DNA from: Lachnospiraceae bacterium
GTDB lineage: Bacteria; Bacillota; Clostridia; Lachnospirales; Lachnospiraceae
DNA length: 6,183 nt
Assembly (NCBI GenBank): GCA_021204285.1
Contig: JAJPZP010000242.1
Coordinates: forward strand, 1-6,183
Direction: 5' to 3'
Shown here: piece after piece, positions 1-5,671 of the stretch
Numbering within the stretch: position 1 is the stretch's first letter
Layout: the number at the start of each line of letters is the position of its first letter
Program-made: the position numbers and the translations under genes
The notes under the pieces: generated by a model
What the model was told of the DNA's origin: nothing
The model's input: the letters and a program-made list of their open reading frames with translations, nothing else
The model's database searches: none

Positions 1-596
1 ACCTCGGGCATCTCGGTTATCTGGCGGAGATTGAACTGCACGGCCTCGGCGATGCGCTTGACCGGCTGATCGCAGGGGAGTACACAGTGGAAAACCGCAT
101 GATGCTGAGCGGAAATGTCTGTGTGAACGGAGAAATTACCGAGCGGGATATCGCGCTCAATGACATCGTGCTGAATCGCATGGGAACGCTGCGCGTGATC
201 GATTACGAGGTCTACGTGAATGGTGAATATCTGAATTCTTTCACAGCGGACGGTCTGATTGTCTCAACGCCGACCGGTTCTACAGGCTACAGTCTCTCCG
301 CAGGCGGGCCAATCGTGTCTCCGACTGCTTCCATGCTGATCCTGACGCCGATCTGCCCGCATACCCTGAATTCGAGGAGCATCGTGTTTTCCGGCGACGA
401 TCAGATCCGGATACAGATAGGAAAGGGACGGCGCGGCGGCGATGATGAGGCTTTTGTGACTTTTGACGGAGACCACTATGTACGGATGCGGACGGGGGAT
501 TATGTAGAGATCGGAAAGTCCCCGCGCATCACGAAAATCCTGAAAATCAGCCAGGTTAGCTTCCTGGAGGTGCTGCGCGACAAACTGAGCCGATAG
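1..596 (+). CDS. nadK: NAD kinase, 3' part (5' end outside window)
   Basis: NAD kinase phosphorylates NAD to NADP in the cytoplasm using ATP (or polyphosphate in some family members). The open frame enters from the window edge, with complete codons from base 3, and gives 197 residues. A GTG at 87 opens a shorter frame but is internal, because the residues before it already match the family (LGHLGYLAEIE, the conserved G-x-L-G-F/Y-L segment). Further family marks are ALNDIVLNR near bases 153-179 (the N-E/D motif), the long DG-x-x-x-STPTGSTGYSLSAGG block around 249-308, and PICPHTLNSR near 345-377. The missing N-terminal part, probably 80-90 residues, should hold the GGDGT motif. The gene ends in tandem stops TAG TAA (594-599), 25 bp before argR. 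In many clostridia nadK sits between a tlyA-like gene and argR, so tlyA is the expected upstream neighbour; that is inference. Confidence 0.96.
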   Translation, partial: LGHLGYLAEIELHGLGDALDRLIAGEYTVENRMMLSGNVCVNGEITERDIALNDIVLNRMGTLRVIDYEVYVNGEYLNSFTADGLIVSTPTGSTGYSLSAGGPIVSPTASMLILTPICPHTLNSRSIVFSGDDQIRIQIGKGRRGGDDEAFVTFDGDHYVRMRTGDYVEIGKSPRITKILKISQVSFLEVLRDKLSR

Positions 597-621
597 TAAT
601 GCCGCAGATGGAGGAGAATTC

Positions 622-1074
622 ATGAGACAAGAACGTCATGAGAAGATCATTGAGCTGATCGGAAAATATGATATCGAGACGCAGGAGGAACTGGCAGATC
701 GTTTGCGGGATGCCGGTTTCCCGGCAACGCAGGCGACGGTGTCGCGCGATATTCGCAGTCTCAAGCTTTCCAAGATACCGGATCAGAATGGTCGGCAGAA
801 ATATGCGGCGGTGAGTGGTTCCGAACGGCATCTGGCGGAGAAGTATGTAGGCGTCCTTAAGGAAGCCTATGTGTCTGTTGATTATGCGGGAAACCTTCTC
901 GTCATCAAGACGGTGTCCGGTATGGCGATGGCCGCCGCGACCGCGCTCGATAATCTCGGACTCGCCGAAGTCGTCGGCTGCATTGCAGGGGATGATACGA
1001 TCTTCTGCGCTGTCCGTACGATGGAGGCCGCGCCGCTTTTGATGGAGGAACTGAGGAAAATCGTGGAGGAATGA
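622..1074 (+). CDS. argR: Arginine repressor ArgR/AhrC
   Basis: This is a hexameric arginine-responsive regulator that represses arginine biosynthesis and, in some hosts, activates arginine catabolism. The 150 residues match the usual family length (about 149-156). Residues 1-70 form the winged helix-turn-helix domain, with the recognition-helix signature ATQATVSRDIRSLKL at 35-49, including the conserved Ser41-Arg42. Residues about 80-150 form the oligomerisation and arginine-binding domain, with the motif G-C-I-A-G-D-D-T at 119-126; the Asp pair 124-125 is the arginine-contacting pair in characterised members. The ATG start is supported by GGAGGAG at 610-616, five bases upstream. The gene lies 25 bp after nadK and 3 bp before recN, so it is most likely within one operon. 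I saw no convincing ARG box (TGNAT-type dyad) in this window, so its targets are probably elsewhere. Confidence 0.97.
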   Translation: MRQERHEKIIELIGKYDIETQEELADRLRDAGFPATQATVSRDIRSLKLSKIPDQNGRQKYAAVSGSERHLAEKYVGVLKEAYVSVDYAGNLLVIKTVSGMAMAAATALDNLGLAEVVGCIAGDDTIFCAVRTMEAAPLLMEELRKIVEE

Positions 1075-1077
1075 CCT

Positions 1078-2766
1078 ATGCTGCTTCAGCTTCATGTAAA
1101 GAACCTTGCCCTGATCCGGGAGGCCGAGATCGACTTTTCGGGGGGACTTAACATTCTGACCGGCGAGACCGGCGCAGGCAAATCGCTGCTGCTTGGCGGA
1201 ATGACGATGGCGCTCGGCGGAAAAGTCTCGCGTCAGATGCTGCGCGAAGGAGCGGACTACGCACTCGCGGAGCTCATTTTTACCACAGATCGGCCGGAGC
1301 TTCTGAAAAAGCTGGAGGAGTTCGACATTCCCGCAGAGGACGGGCAGGTCATTCTGTCGCGCAGACTGTCCGGAAACCGCAGCGTCTGCCGCCTGAACGG
1401 GGAAACGGTAAGCGCTACAACGCTTCGCGAAGTTTCTTCACTTCTGATCGATATTCATGGCCAGCACGAGCATCAATCCCTGTTAAACAAGAAAAAACAT
1501 CTCGAGATCCTCGATCTCTATGCCGGCGAGCGCCTCTCGCCCTGCCTGAAAACCCTGAAAGAGAGCTGGGACGAATGCCGTGCACTGAGAAAATCACTCG
1601 ACCAGACCGGTCTTGATGAGGCGGAGTGTCTGCGTGAGCAGTCTCTGCTCGCATATGAGATCCAGGAGATTGAGGAGGTTCACCTCACGGACGGCGAGGA
1701 CGAAATGCTCGAACAGACTTACCGGCGCATGGTGAACAGCCGTCGGATTATGGAATCACTGGGAATCGTGAGGCAGCTCTGTGAGGAAGATGAAGGCAGC
1801 GCTTCCGAATTGACCGGGCGGGCCTGTAAGGAGCTGAACACGGCTCTGCAATATGATGAGGAACTGGCTTCGCTCGCGGAGCAGCTGGGTGAAGTCGACG
1901 CGCTTCTGGCGGATTTTGGCCGGGAGCTTTCGCAGTACATGGAGTCGATGGAATTCTCCGAGCAGGATTTTCATGAGACAGAAGAGCGCCTGAACCTGAT
2001 CAACCACATGAAGGCGAAATATGGCCGCACGGTAGCAGCTATCCTCGCGTCCGCGAAGGAGAAACAGGAGCGTCTCGACTTTCTTCAGAACATCGAACAG
2101 CGCAGGAGCGAGCTTGAGGAGAGCTATACGCAGGCGAAGAAGAAACTTGATGTCAATTGTAAGACAGTGCACGAAATCCGTACACAGGCAGCGCAGGAAC
2201 TTTCCGGGCGGATGATCAAGGAGCTCAAAGAACTTAATTTTCTCGATGTAAGTTTTGAAATTGCAGTGAAGGAGACCGGCGAGCCTTCGACCCTTGGCTG
2301 GGATGATGTGGAATTTCTGATTTCCACCAATCCGGGAGAGGAGCTGATGCCGCTTGCCAGGATCGCATCCGGTGGAGAACTTTCGCGCGTCATGCTTGCG
2401 ATCAAGACCGTACTGGCTGACCAGGATGCGATTGACACCGTTGTTTTTGATGAGATTGACGCCGGGATCAGCGGCCGGACCGCTCAGAGAGTTTCCGAAA
2501 AACTGGCGGCAATCGGCCGCAATCGCCAGGTTATCTGTATCACACATCTGGCGCAGATTGCCGCGATGGCGGACAGCCATTATCTGATTGAAAAGAACGC
2601 GGAAGGCGGCGGCACTGCGACGCATATCCGGCTTCTTGCGGGCGATGAGGTGACGGAGGAGCTCGCTCGCATTCTGGGAGGAGCCGAGATTACCGACGCG
2701 GTGCGTGACAATGCCCGTGAGATGAAACTGCTGGCAGAGCAGTTCAAAGGAAAGACTTTCCAGTAA
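1078..2766 (+). CDS. recN: DNA repair ATPase RecN
   Basis: RecN is an SMC-like ATPase that acts early at DNA double-strand breaks, tethering ends before RecA-dependent repair. The 562 residues fit the family (about 550-576). The N-terminal half of the ATPase head has Walker A GETGAGKS at 29-36 and the RecN-typical IDIHGQHEHQSLL segment near 122-134. A long Glu/Lys/Leu-rich middle region (about 150-390) is the expected coiled-coil arm. The C-terminal half carries the ABC signature ASGGELSR at 430-437, Walker B FDEIDAG with Asp458-Glu459, and the switch histidine in THLAQ at 490. All catalytic elements are present, so it should be active. GGAGGA at 1065-1070, inside the end of argR, serves as its binding site; with a 3 bp gap to the argR stop, translational coupling is likely. 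I found no LexA-type operator upstream, so SOS control is not supported here. Confidence 0.98.
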   Translation: MLLQLHVKNLALIREAEIDFSGGLNILTGETGAGKSLLLGGMTMALGGKVSRQMLREGADYALAELIFTTDRPELLKKLEEFDIPAEDGQVILSRRLSGNRSVCRLNGETVSATTLREVSSLLIDIHGQHEHQSLLNKKKHLEILDLYAGERLSPCLKTLKESWDECRALRKSLDQTGLDEAECLREQSLLAYEIQEIEEVHLTDGEDEMLEQTYRRMVNSRRIMESLGIVRQLCEEDEGSASELTGRACKELNTALQYDEELASLAEQLGEVDALLADFGRELSQYMESMEFSEQDFHETEERLNLINHMKAKYGRTVAAILASAKEKQERLDFLQNIEQRRSELEESYTQAKKKLDVNCKTVHEIRTQAAQELSGRMIKELKELNFLDVSFEIAVKETGEPSTLGWDDVEFLISTNPGEELMPLARIASGGELSRVMLAIKTVLADQDAIDTVVFDEIDAGISGRTAQRVSEKLAAIGRNRQVICITHLAQIAAMADSHYLIEKNAEGGGTATHIRLLAGDEVTEELARILGGAEITDAVRDNAREMKLLAEQFKGKTFQ

Positions 2767-2803
2767 CATTTCTGTCGATCATGCAGACACTATCTGCAGA
2801 TAT

Positions 2804-2829
2804 GCCTGCGCGCACTCTTCGGCGCGGGC
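2804..2829 (+). other. GC-rich hairpin between recN and spoIVB
   Basis: GCCTGCGC (2804-2811) pairs with GCGCGGGC (2822-2829), an 8 bp stem with one G-U pair and a 10-nt loop. No T tract follows, so it is not a standard intrinsic terminator. It ends 28 bp before the spoIVB start and 12 bp before the AAGGTG ribosome binding site region. It might slow read-through from recN or stabilise an RNA end; its function is unknown. The remainder of this gap shows no promoter I could defend. Confidence 0.45.
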
Positions 2830-2857
2830 GCCCAGCAAGCGTGAAAGGTGTGGCTGC

Positions 2858-3973
2858 ATGAGACGTCGCAGAATCTATCGGATCAGCCTGATTCTGGCTC
2901 TGATCCTTTCCATATTGACATTATGTATATACAGCGCCTGGTATGTGAAGACGCAGGTACCCGATGTGATCCGCATCAGTTACGGCGATGAACAGACCCT
3001 GAACCTGGGTCTTAAAGAGGTGTCGGTGCAGGCCGTGGAACGTACGAGTGTGATACCGGGCGGCGTGCCGATTGGCGTTTATCTCGAGACGCGCGGTGTC
3101 TATGTAGTCGGCACCTCAGAGGTGGCCGCAGCGGACGGACTTATGAGAGAACCGGCCTTGCAGATCGTGCAGGCCGGAGACTATATTCTTGCGGTCAACG
3201 GAAAGTCTGTGGAGGATAAGGATGAGCTGATCGCCTGCATTCAGGCGAATAAAACGGAGACAATGATTCTGAAGCTGAATCGCAGTGGAGAGGAGCTGCA
3301 GGTGCGTGTAAATGCGGTACAGACCGACACGGGCGATTATAAGCTTGGCATCTGGGTGAAGGACGATATTCAGGGTATTGGCACACTGACTTATATGACG
3401 CAGGATGGTTCTTTTGGCGCGCTTGGACATGGCATTACGGATTCTGACACCGGTGAGTTACTGGATGCCGCGGGAGGTTCTCTTTATGACACAACGATTC
3501 TCGATATTGTGAAGGGCGTCCGTGGTACGCCTGGGGAGCTGAGCGGTTCAATCACCTACTCTGACCGTCATGTTCGCGGGGCGATTTTTCAGAATACGCA
3601 GGCCGGTATCTTTGGGGAGGCTGACGGGATTCTGGCCGGGCGGCTTGGCAGTGAGACAGTCGAGGTCGCATTCAAGCAGGAGCTTGAAACCGGAAGCGCC
3701 GTCCTTCGCAGTGCAGTGTCAGGCGAGCTGAAGGATTATGAGATTGAGATCACGGAAATCCGGCTGAATGAGAGCGATGTAAACAAGGGCAGGGTCTTCC
3801 GTGTGACCGACCAGGAACTCCTCGGACTGACCGGCGGCGTCATTCAGGGTATGTCCGGAAGTCCGATCCTGCAGAACGGACGCCTCATCGGAGCCGTCAC
3901 CCACGTCTTTGTCAATGAACCCACGAAGGGCTACGCCATTTTTGCGGAGACGATGGTGAGCGCATCGGAATGA
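2858..3973 (+). CDS. spoIVB: SpoIVB sporulation signalling serine protease (S55 family)
   Basis: In Bacillus, SpoIVB is made in the forespore, secreted into the intermembrane space, and triggers pro-sigma-K processing by cleaving SpoIVFA. The 371-residue product (B. subtilis about 426) begins MRRRR, followed by one hydrophobic segment at about 9-30 that acts as signal anchor. A PDZ domain spans about 69-154, with the GDYILAVNGK segment. The S55 peptidase domain covers about 163-368: LGIWVKDDIQGIGT, the catalytic His191 in ALGHGITD, and QGMSGSP with Ser333 as likely nucleophile, followed by NGRLIGAVTHVFVN. Asp318 in VTDQELL is the likely third triad member, judged by its 15-residue spacing from Ser333. 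All triad candidates are present, so the protein looks functional. The start is supported by AAAGGTG at 2844-2850. Unusually, spo0A does not follow. A sigma-G or sigma-F promoter is expected but not visible. Confidence 0.96.
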   Translation: MRRRRIYRISLILALILSILTLCIYSAWYVKTQVPDVIRISYGDEQTLNLGLKEVSVQAVERTSVIPGGVPIGVYLETRGVYVVGTSEVAAADGLMREPALQIVQAGDYILAVNGKSVEDKDELIACIQANKTETMILKLNRSGEELQVRVNAVQTDTGDYKLGIWVKDDIQGIGTLTYMTQDGSFGALGHGITDSDTGELLDAAGGSLYDTTILDIVKGVRGTPGELSGSITYSDRHVRGAIFQNTQAGIFGEADGILAGRLGSETVEVAFKQELETGSAVLRSAVSGELKDYEIEITEIRLNESDVNKGRVFRVTDQELLGLTGGVIQGMSGSPILQNGRLIGAVTHVFVNEPTKGYAIFAETMVSASE

Positions 3974-3977
3974 AATG

Positions 3978-4006
3978 TTGACAAATGCATCTGTATATGT
4001 TATAAA
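3978..4006 (+). promoter_or_regulatory. Sigma-A promoter of the NlpC/P60 hydrolase gene
   Basis: A perfect -35 TTGACA (3978-3983) is separated by exactly 17 bp from TATAAA (4001-4006). TG at 3998-3999, one base before the hexamer, adds an extended -10 element. Initiation is expected near 4012-4014, giving a leader of about 43 nt. The -35 begins only 4 bp after the spoIVB stop codon, and no terminator lies between, so spoIVB transcripts could run into this gene. Sequence agreement is very strong; activity is inferred. Confidence 0.88.
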
Positions 4007-4036
4007 TTTGTTTGTGAATTGTAACAAGTTTGTAAC
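3998..4036 (+). promoter_or_regulatory. Tandem 11-bp-spaced half-sites, WalR-like operator
   Basis: TGTAAC at 4020-4025 and again at 4031-4036, separated by 5 bp, match the WalR (YycF) consensus TGTWAH-N5-TGTWAH exactly. In the same 11 bp register lie TGTTTG at 4009-4014 (four of six positions) and TGTTAT at 3998-4003 (full half-site match, overlapping the extended -10). The strong pair falls at about +7 to +23 of the predicted transcript. Sites over or downstream of the -10 usually repress. On the opposite strand the hexamer reads GTTACA, one base off a Pho-box hexamer, so PhoP or another OmpR-family regulator is an alternative. The link to a cell-wall hydrolase favours WalR. Binding is inferred from sequence only. 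Confidence 0.6.
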
Positions 4037-4044
4037 AAATCTAC

Positions 4045-4051
4045 AGAGGTG
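4045..4051 (+). promoter_or_regulatory. Ribosome binding site deciding the hydrolase start
   Basis: AGAGGTG lies 5 bases before ATG at 4057 and only 2 bases before the in-frame TTG at 4054. The spacing favours ATG 4057 as the true start over the adjoining TTG codon. Confidence 0.7.
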
Positions 4052-4056
4052 TATTG

Positions 4057-5115
4057 ATGAGAGATCATTGGAATAGAATTTTCGGGAAAGGAATGGCGGC
4101 GCTCCTCACAGGGACGATATTGATCGCGGCGCCGGCGCTGGATGCGCAGGCTTCGGGGGCTTTGGGCAGCAGCACGACGATCGGGATTACCGGACAGCTC
4201 GCCCAGGCGGAAAGCATGGAGGCGGTTGAGAATGCCGTGAGTGAGGCAGTCCTGACCTCATTTGGTCTGAGCGGTTACAGCAACCTTGGCATTGTGGTCG
4301 TTTCGGAGGGGAAGGTGAATATCCGCGACAGCGCGTCAACGGAAGGCAAGATCGTTGGCAAGATCGGAAACGAGGCCGGCTGTGATGTTATCGCCACAAG
4401 TGAGGATGGTGAATGGCTCCAGATTAAATCAGGAGAGGTAGAAGGCTATATCAAAGCCGAGTATGTGCTGACCGGCAGCGAGGCGCTGGACAAGGCTTCT
4501 TCCCTTCTGAAGACGGTCGCGGAGGTGACGACGGACGGTTTGCGTGTTCGGACGGAGCCGGACATGGACAGTGAGATTCTCGATATCGTCGGCAGCGGTC
4601 AGAGCTTTGATGTAGTAGAGGAACTCGATGAGTGGGTCAAGATTGACCTGGACGGCGAGGATGGATATATTTATAAGGAATATGTGGAGGTTGGCGCGAA
4701 GCTGGACGAGGCGCTGACGATCTCCGAGGTGCTCTATGGCGAGGGGGTATCAGATGTCCGTGTGGCGATTGCAGACTTTGCGAAGCAGTATATTGGCAAC
4801 CGCTATGTGTGGGGCGGCACGAGCCTGACCAAGGGCGTGGACTGCTCGGGCTTTGTGCTGGCTGTGTTTAAGAATTTCGGGATCAGCCTGCCGCATTCCT
4901 CCAAAGCGCAGGCAAACTGCGGCACGACGATCAGCCTTTCTGATCTGAAGCCGGGCGATCTGGTATTCTATGGAAGCCGTTCCAGCATCAATCATGTGGC
5001 GATCTACGCCGGAGGCGGTCAGGTTGTTCATGCCAGCAACGAGCGCGTCGGCATCACGATCTCAAGCCTTTACTACCGTACTCCGGTGAAGGCTGTACGG
5101 ATTATAAATGATTGA
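4057..5115 (+). CDS. Secreted SH3b-SH3b-NlpC/P60 peptidoglycan hydrolase
   Basis: This is an exported cysteine peptidase of the NlpC/P60 family; such enzymes typically cut the D-Glu (or isoGln)-diamino acid bond in wall peptides. Counting from ATG 4057, the 352 residues begin with a signal peptide: basic start, hydrophobic MAALLTGTILIAAPAL, and likely cleavage after Ala32 (DAQA/S). Two bacterial SH3 domains follow, at about 76-140 (VNIRDSAS...WLQI...GYI) and 154-213 (LRVRTEPD...WVKI...GYI), likely binding the wall. The catalytic domain runs from about 236 to the end, with YVWGG, Cys263 in GVDCSGF, His313 in NHVAIY and His325 in VHASN, a complete Cys-His-His set. An in-frame TTG directly precedes the ATG, but the ribosome binding site favours the ATG. 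The gene has its own promoter and a WalR-like operator, is unrelated to its neighbours in function, and occupies the place where spo0A usually lies. Whether it acts in growth, separation or sporulation cannot be told. Confidence 0.93.
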   Translation: MRDHWNRIFGKGMAALLTGTILIAAPALDAQASGALGSSTTIGITGQLAQAESMEAVENAVSEAVLTSFGLSGYSNLGIVVVSEGKVNIRDSASTEGKIVGKIGNEAGCDVIATSEDGEWLQIKSGEVEGYIKAEYVLTGSEALDKASSLLKTVAEVTTDGLRVRTEPDMDSEILDIVGSGQSFDVVEELDEWVKIDLDGEDGYIYKEYVEVGAKLDEALTISEVLYGEGVSDVRVAIADFAKQYIGNRYVWGGTSLTKGVDCSGFVLAVFKNFGISLPHSSKAQANCGTTISLSDLKPGDLVFYGSRSSINHVAIYAGGGQVVHASNERVGITISSLYYRTPVKAVRIIND

Positions 5116-5140
5116 CAAAGCAGATTGTTTGTGCTAGAGT
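5112..5140 (+). promoter_or_regulatory. Sigma-A promoter of rpsO
   Basis: A perfect -35 TTGACA (5112-5117) is followed by a 17 bp spacer and TAGAGT (5135-5140, four of six), with TG at 5132-5133 forming an extended -10. The TGA stop codon of the preceding hydrolase gene (5113-5115) is embedded in the -35. Initiation is expected near 5145-5147, giving a leader of about 86 nt. No terminator separates this promoter from the hydrolase gene. Confidence 0.83.
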
Positions 5141-5148
5141 AGTGAAGC

Positions 5149-5200
5149 ATGATTTTAGCCATCATTCAGGGTCTGGAATACTCCGACCGTCCCTTAATGA
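5149..5200 (+). promoter_or_regulatory. Structured rpsO leader, candidate S15 autoregulatory RNA
   Basis: TCATT (5162-5166) pairs with AATGA (5196-5200), continued across a C/T mismatch by AGGG (5168-5171) with CCCT (5191-5194). Inside, GGTC-T-GGA (5170-5177) can pair with TCC-GACC (5182-5188) around an ATAC loop, leaving one bulged T; this partly competes with the AGGG/CCCT pairing. ATGAT (5149-5153) can instead pair with ATCAT (5161-5165), excluding the outer stem. Alternative folds upstream of rpsO are typical of S15-controlled leaders, which differ between bacterial groups. The pairing is read directly; S15 binding is inference. The start of rpsO is served by AGGAGG at 5218-5223. Confidence 0.6.
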
Positions 5201-5232
5201 CCGGCGTTTAGAAGAACAGGAGGAGAAACACG

Positions 5233-5499
5233 ATGATTTCAAAGGAAAAGAAGCAGGCGATTATCGCCGAGTATGGCCGCAGTGAGGGAGACACCGGATC
5301 ACCGGAGGTACAGGTGGCACTTCTGACGGCGAGGATTCAGGAGCTCACCGAGCACCTGAAGGTGAATCACAAGGATCACCATTCCAGAAGAGGACTTCTG
5401 AAGATGGTCGGACAGAGACGCGCCATGCTGGCGTACCTGAAAGAGAAGGATATCGAGAGATATCGTGCACTGATCGCGAAATTAGGTTTGAGAAAGTAA
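5233..5499 (+). CDS. rpsO: 30S ribosomal protein S15 (uS15)
   Basis: S15 is a primary 16S rRNA-binding protein of the 30S platform and organises the central-domain three-way junction. The 88 residues match the family's near-constant length (88-89). Key family segments are [15 protein letters not shown] (21-35) and [18 protein letters not shown] (46-63), the main RNA-contacting region, with a basic C terminus ending LGLRK. The start follows AGGAGG with a 9-base spacer. The gene has its own promoter and a folded leader, and is followed at once by an intrinsic terminator, then pnp. The rpsO-pnp order is widely conserved in bacteria. The frame is intact, with no unusual feature. Confidence 0.99.
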   Translation: MISKEKKQAIIAEYGRSEGDTGSPEVQVALLTARIQELTEHLKVNHKDHHSRRGLLKMVGQRRAMLAYLKEKDIERYRALIAKLGLRK

Positions 5500-5507
5500 A
5501 AGGCCAT

Positions 5508-5536
5508 AGGGCGGAGAGCTTCTCCGCCCTGTTTTT
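5508..5536 (+). terminator. Intrinsic terminator after rpsO
   Basis: AGGGCGGAGA (5508-5517) pairs perfectly over 10 bp with TCTCCGCCCT (5521-5530), with a 3-nt loop, followed by G and TTTTT (5532-5536). It begins 8 bp after the rpsO stop. It should end most rpsO transcripts, so pnp needs either read-through or its own promoter. It is the only convincing intrinsic terminator in the window. Confidence 0.94.
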
Positions 5537-5550
5537 CGTAGCGTCTGTCG

Positions 5551-5632
5551 GCGGAAGATATTTTCCGAGACCACTGAAAAGCGCAGAACGCATCGTTGCT
5601 CCGCGTTTTTCAGTAGTTTCGGTGTCTTCCGC
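5551..5632 (+). repeat. Long imperfect inverted repeat upstream of pnp
   Basis: GCGGAAGA (5551-5558) pairs with TCTTCCGC (5625-5632). After a 6/2-nt internal loop, CCGAGAC (5565-5571) pairs with GTTTCGG (5616-5622, one G-T pair). Past a C/A mismatch, ACTGAAAAGCGC (5573-5584) pairs with GCGTTTTTCAGT (5603-5614, one G-T pair), and AACG/CGTT (5587-5590 with 5594-5597) can close a small apical loop. That is about 27 bp plus the tip. It lies between the rpsO terminator and the pnp binding site. Candidate roles are an RNase III site in the pnp leader, a second weak terminator (T5 at 5606-5610), or a dispersed repeat. Confidence 0.75.
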
Positions 5633-5653
5633 TAAAGAAATATAATATTTAGC
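5631..5653 (+). promoter_or_regulatory. Possible pnp -10 region inside an AT-rich dyad
   Basis: A perfect TATAAT lies at 5641-5646, but the best -35 at 17 bp spacing (TTCGGT, 5618-5623) is poor and there is no extended -10. GCTAAA (5631-5636) and TTTAGC (5648-5653) form a 6 bp dyad around it. A weak or activator-dependent pnp promoter is possible; a transcript from it would start near 5653 and lack the long inverted repeat. Confidence 0.35.
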
Positions 5654-5671
5654 AGAAAGGAGATACGAAAC

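Noticed and set aside
87..596. GTG at 87 as the nadK start
   Set aside because: The frame is open upstream to the window edge and those residues (LGHLGYLAE) match NAD kinase, so the gene begins before the window.
1000..1077. LexA/SOS operator upstream of recN
   Set aside because: No GAAC-N4-GTTC type dyad is visible near the recN start, which lies inside an operon.
556..1095. A 179-codon minus-strand frame covering argR
   Set aside because: It is antisense to an intact, clearly recognised ArgR, is basic and low in family-like motifs, and spans the argR gene and both its flanking joints; it is a shadow frame.
1756..2769. A 337-codon open frame on the minus strand opposite recN
   Set aside because: It is wholly antisense to a complete RecN with all ATPase motifs, shows no recognisable domain, and is explained by codon bias of the GC-rich sense gene.
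2763..2792. Possible sigma-G promoter before spoIVB (GTAACA and GACACTA)
   Set aside because: Only about three of six and five of seven bases match the Bacillus consensus, which is too weak to call although such a promoter is expected.
5125..5133. TTGTTTGTG shared by the rpsO spacer and the hydrolase leader (4008-4016)
   Set aside because: A 9-base low-complexity match in two AT-rich promoter regions is expected by chance; the rpsO copy lacks the phased TGTAAC hexamers.
5172..5181. Similarity of TCTGGAATAC in the rpsO leader to a stretch of 16S rRNA
   Set aside because: The remembered 16S stretch has extra bases and is not clearly in the S15-binding junction, so mimicry cannot be claimed from this match.
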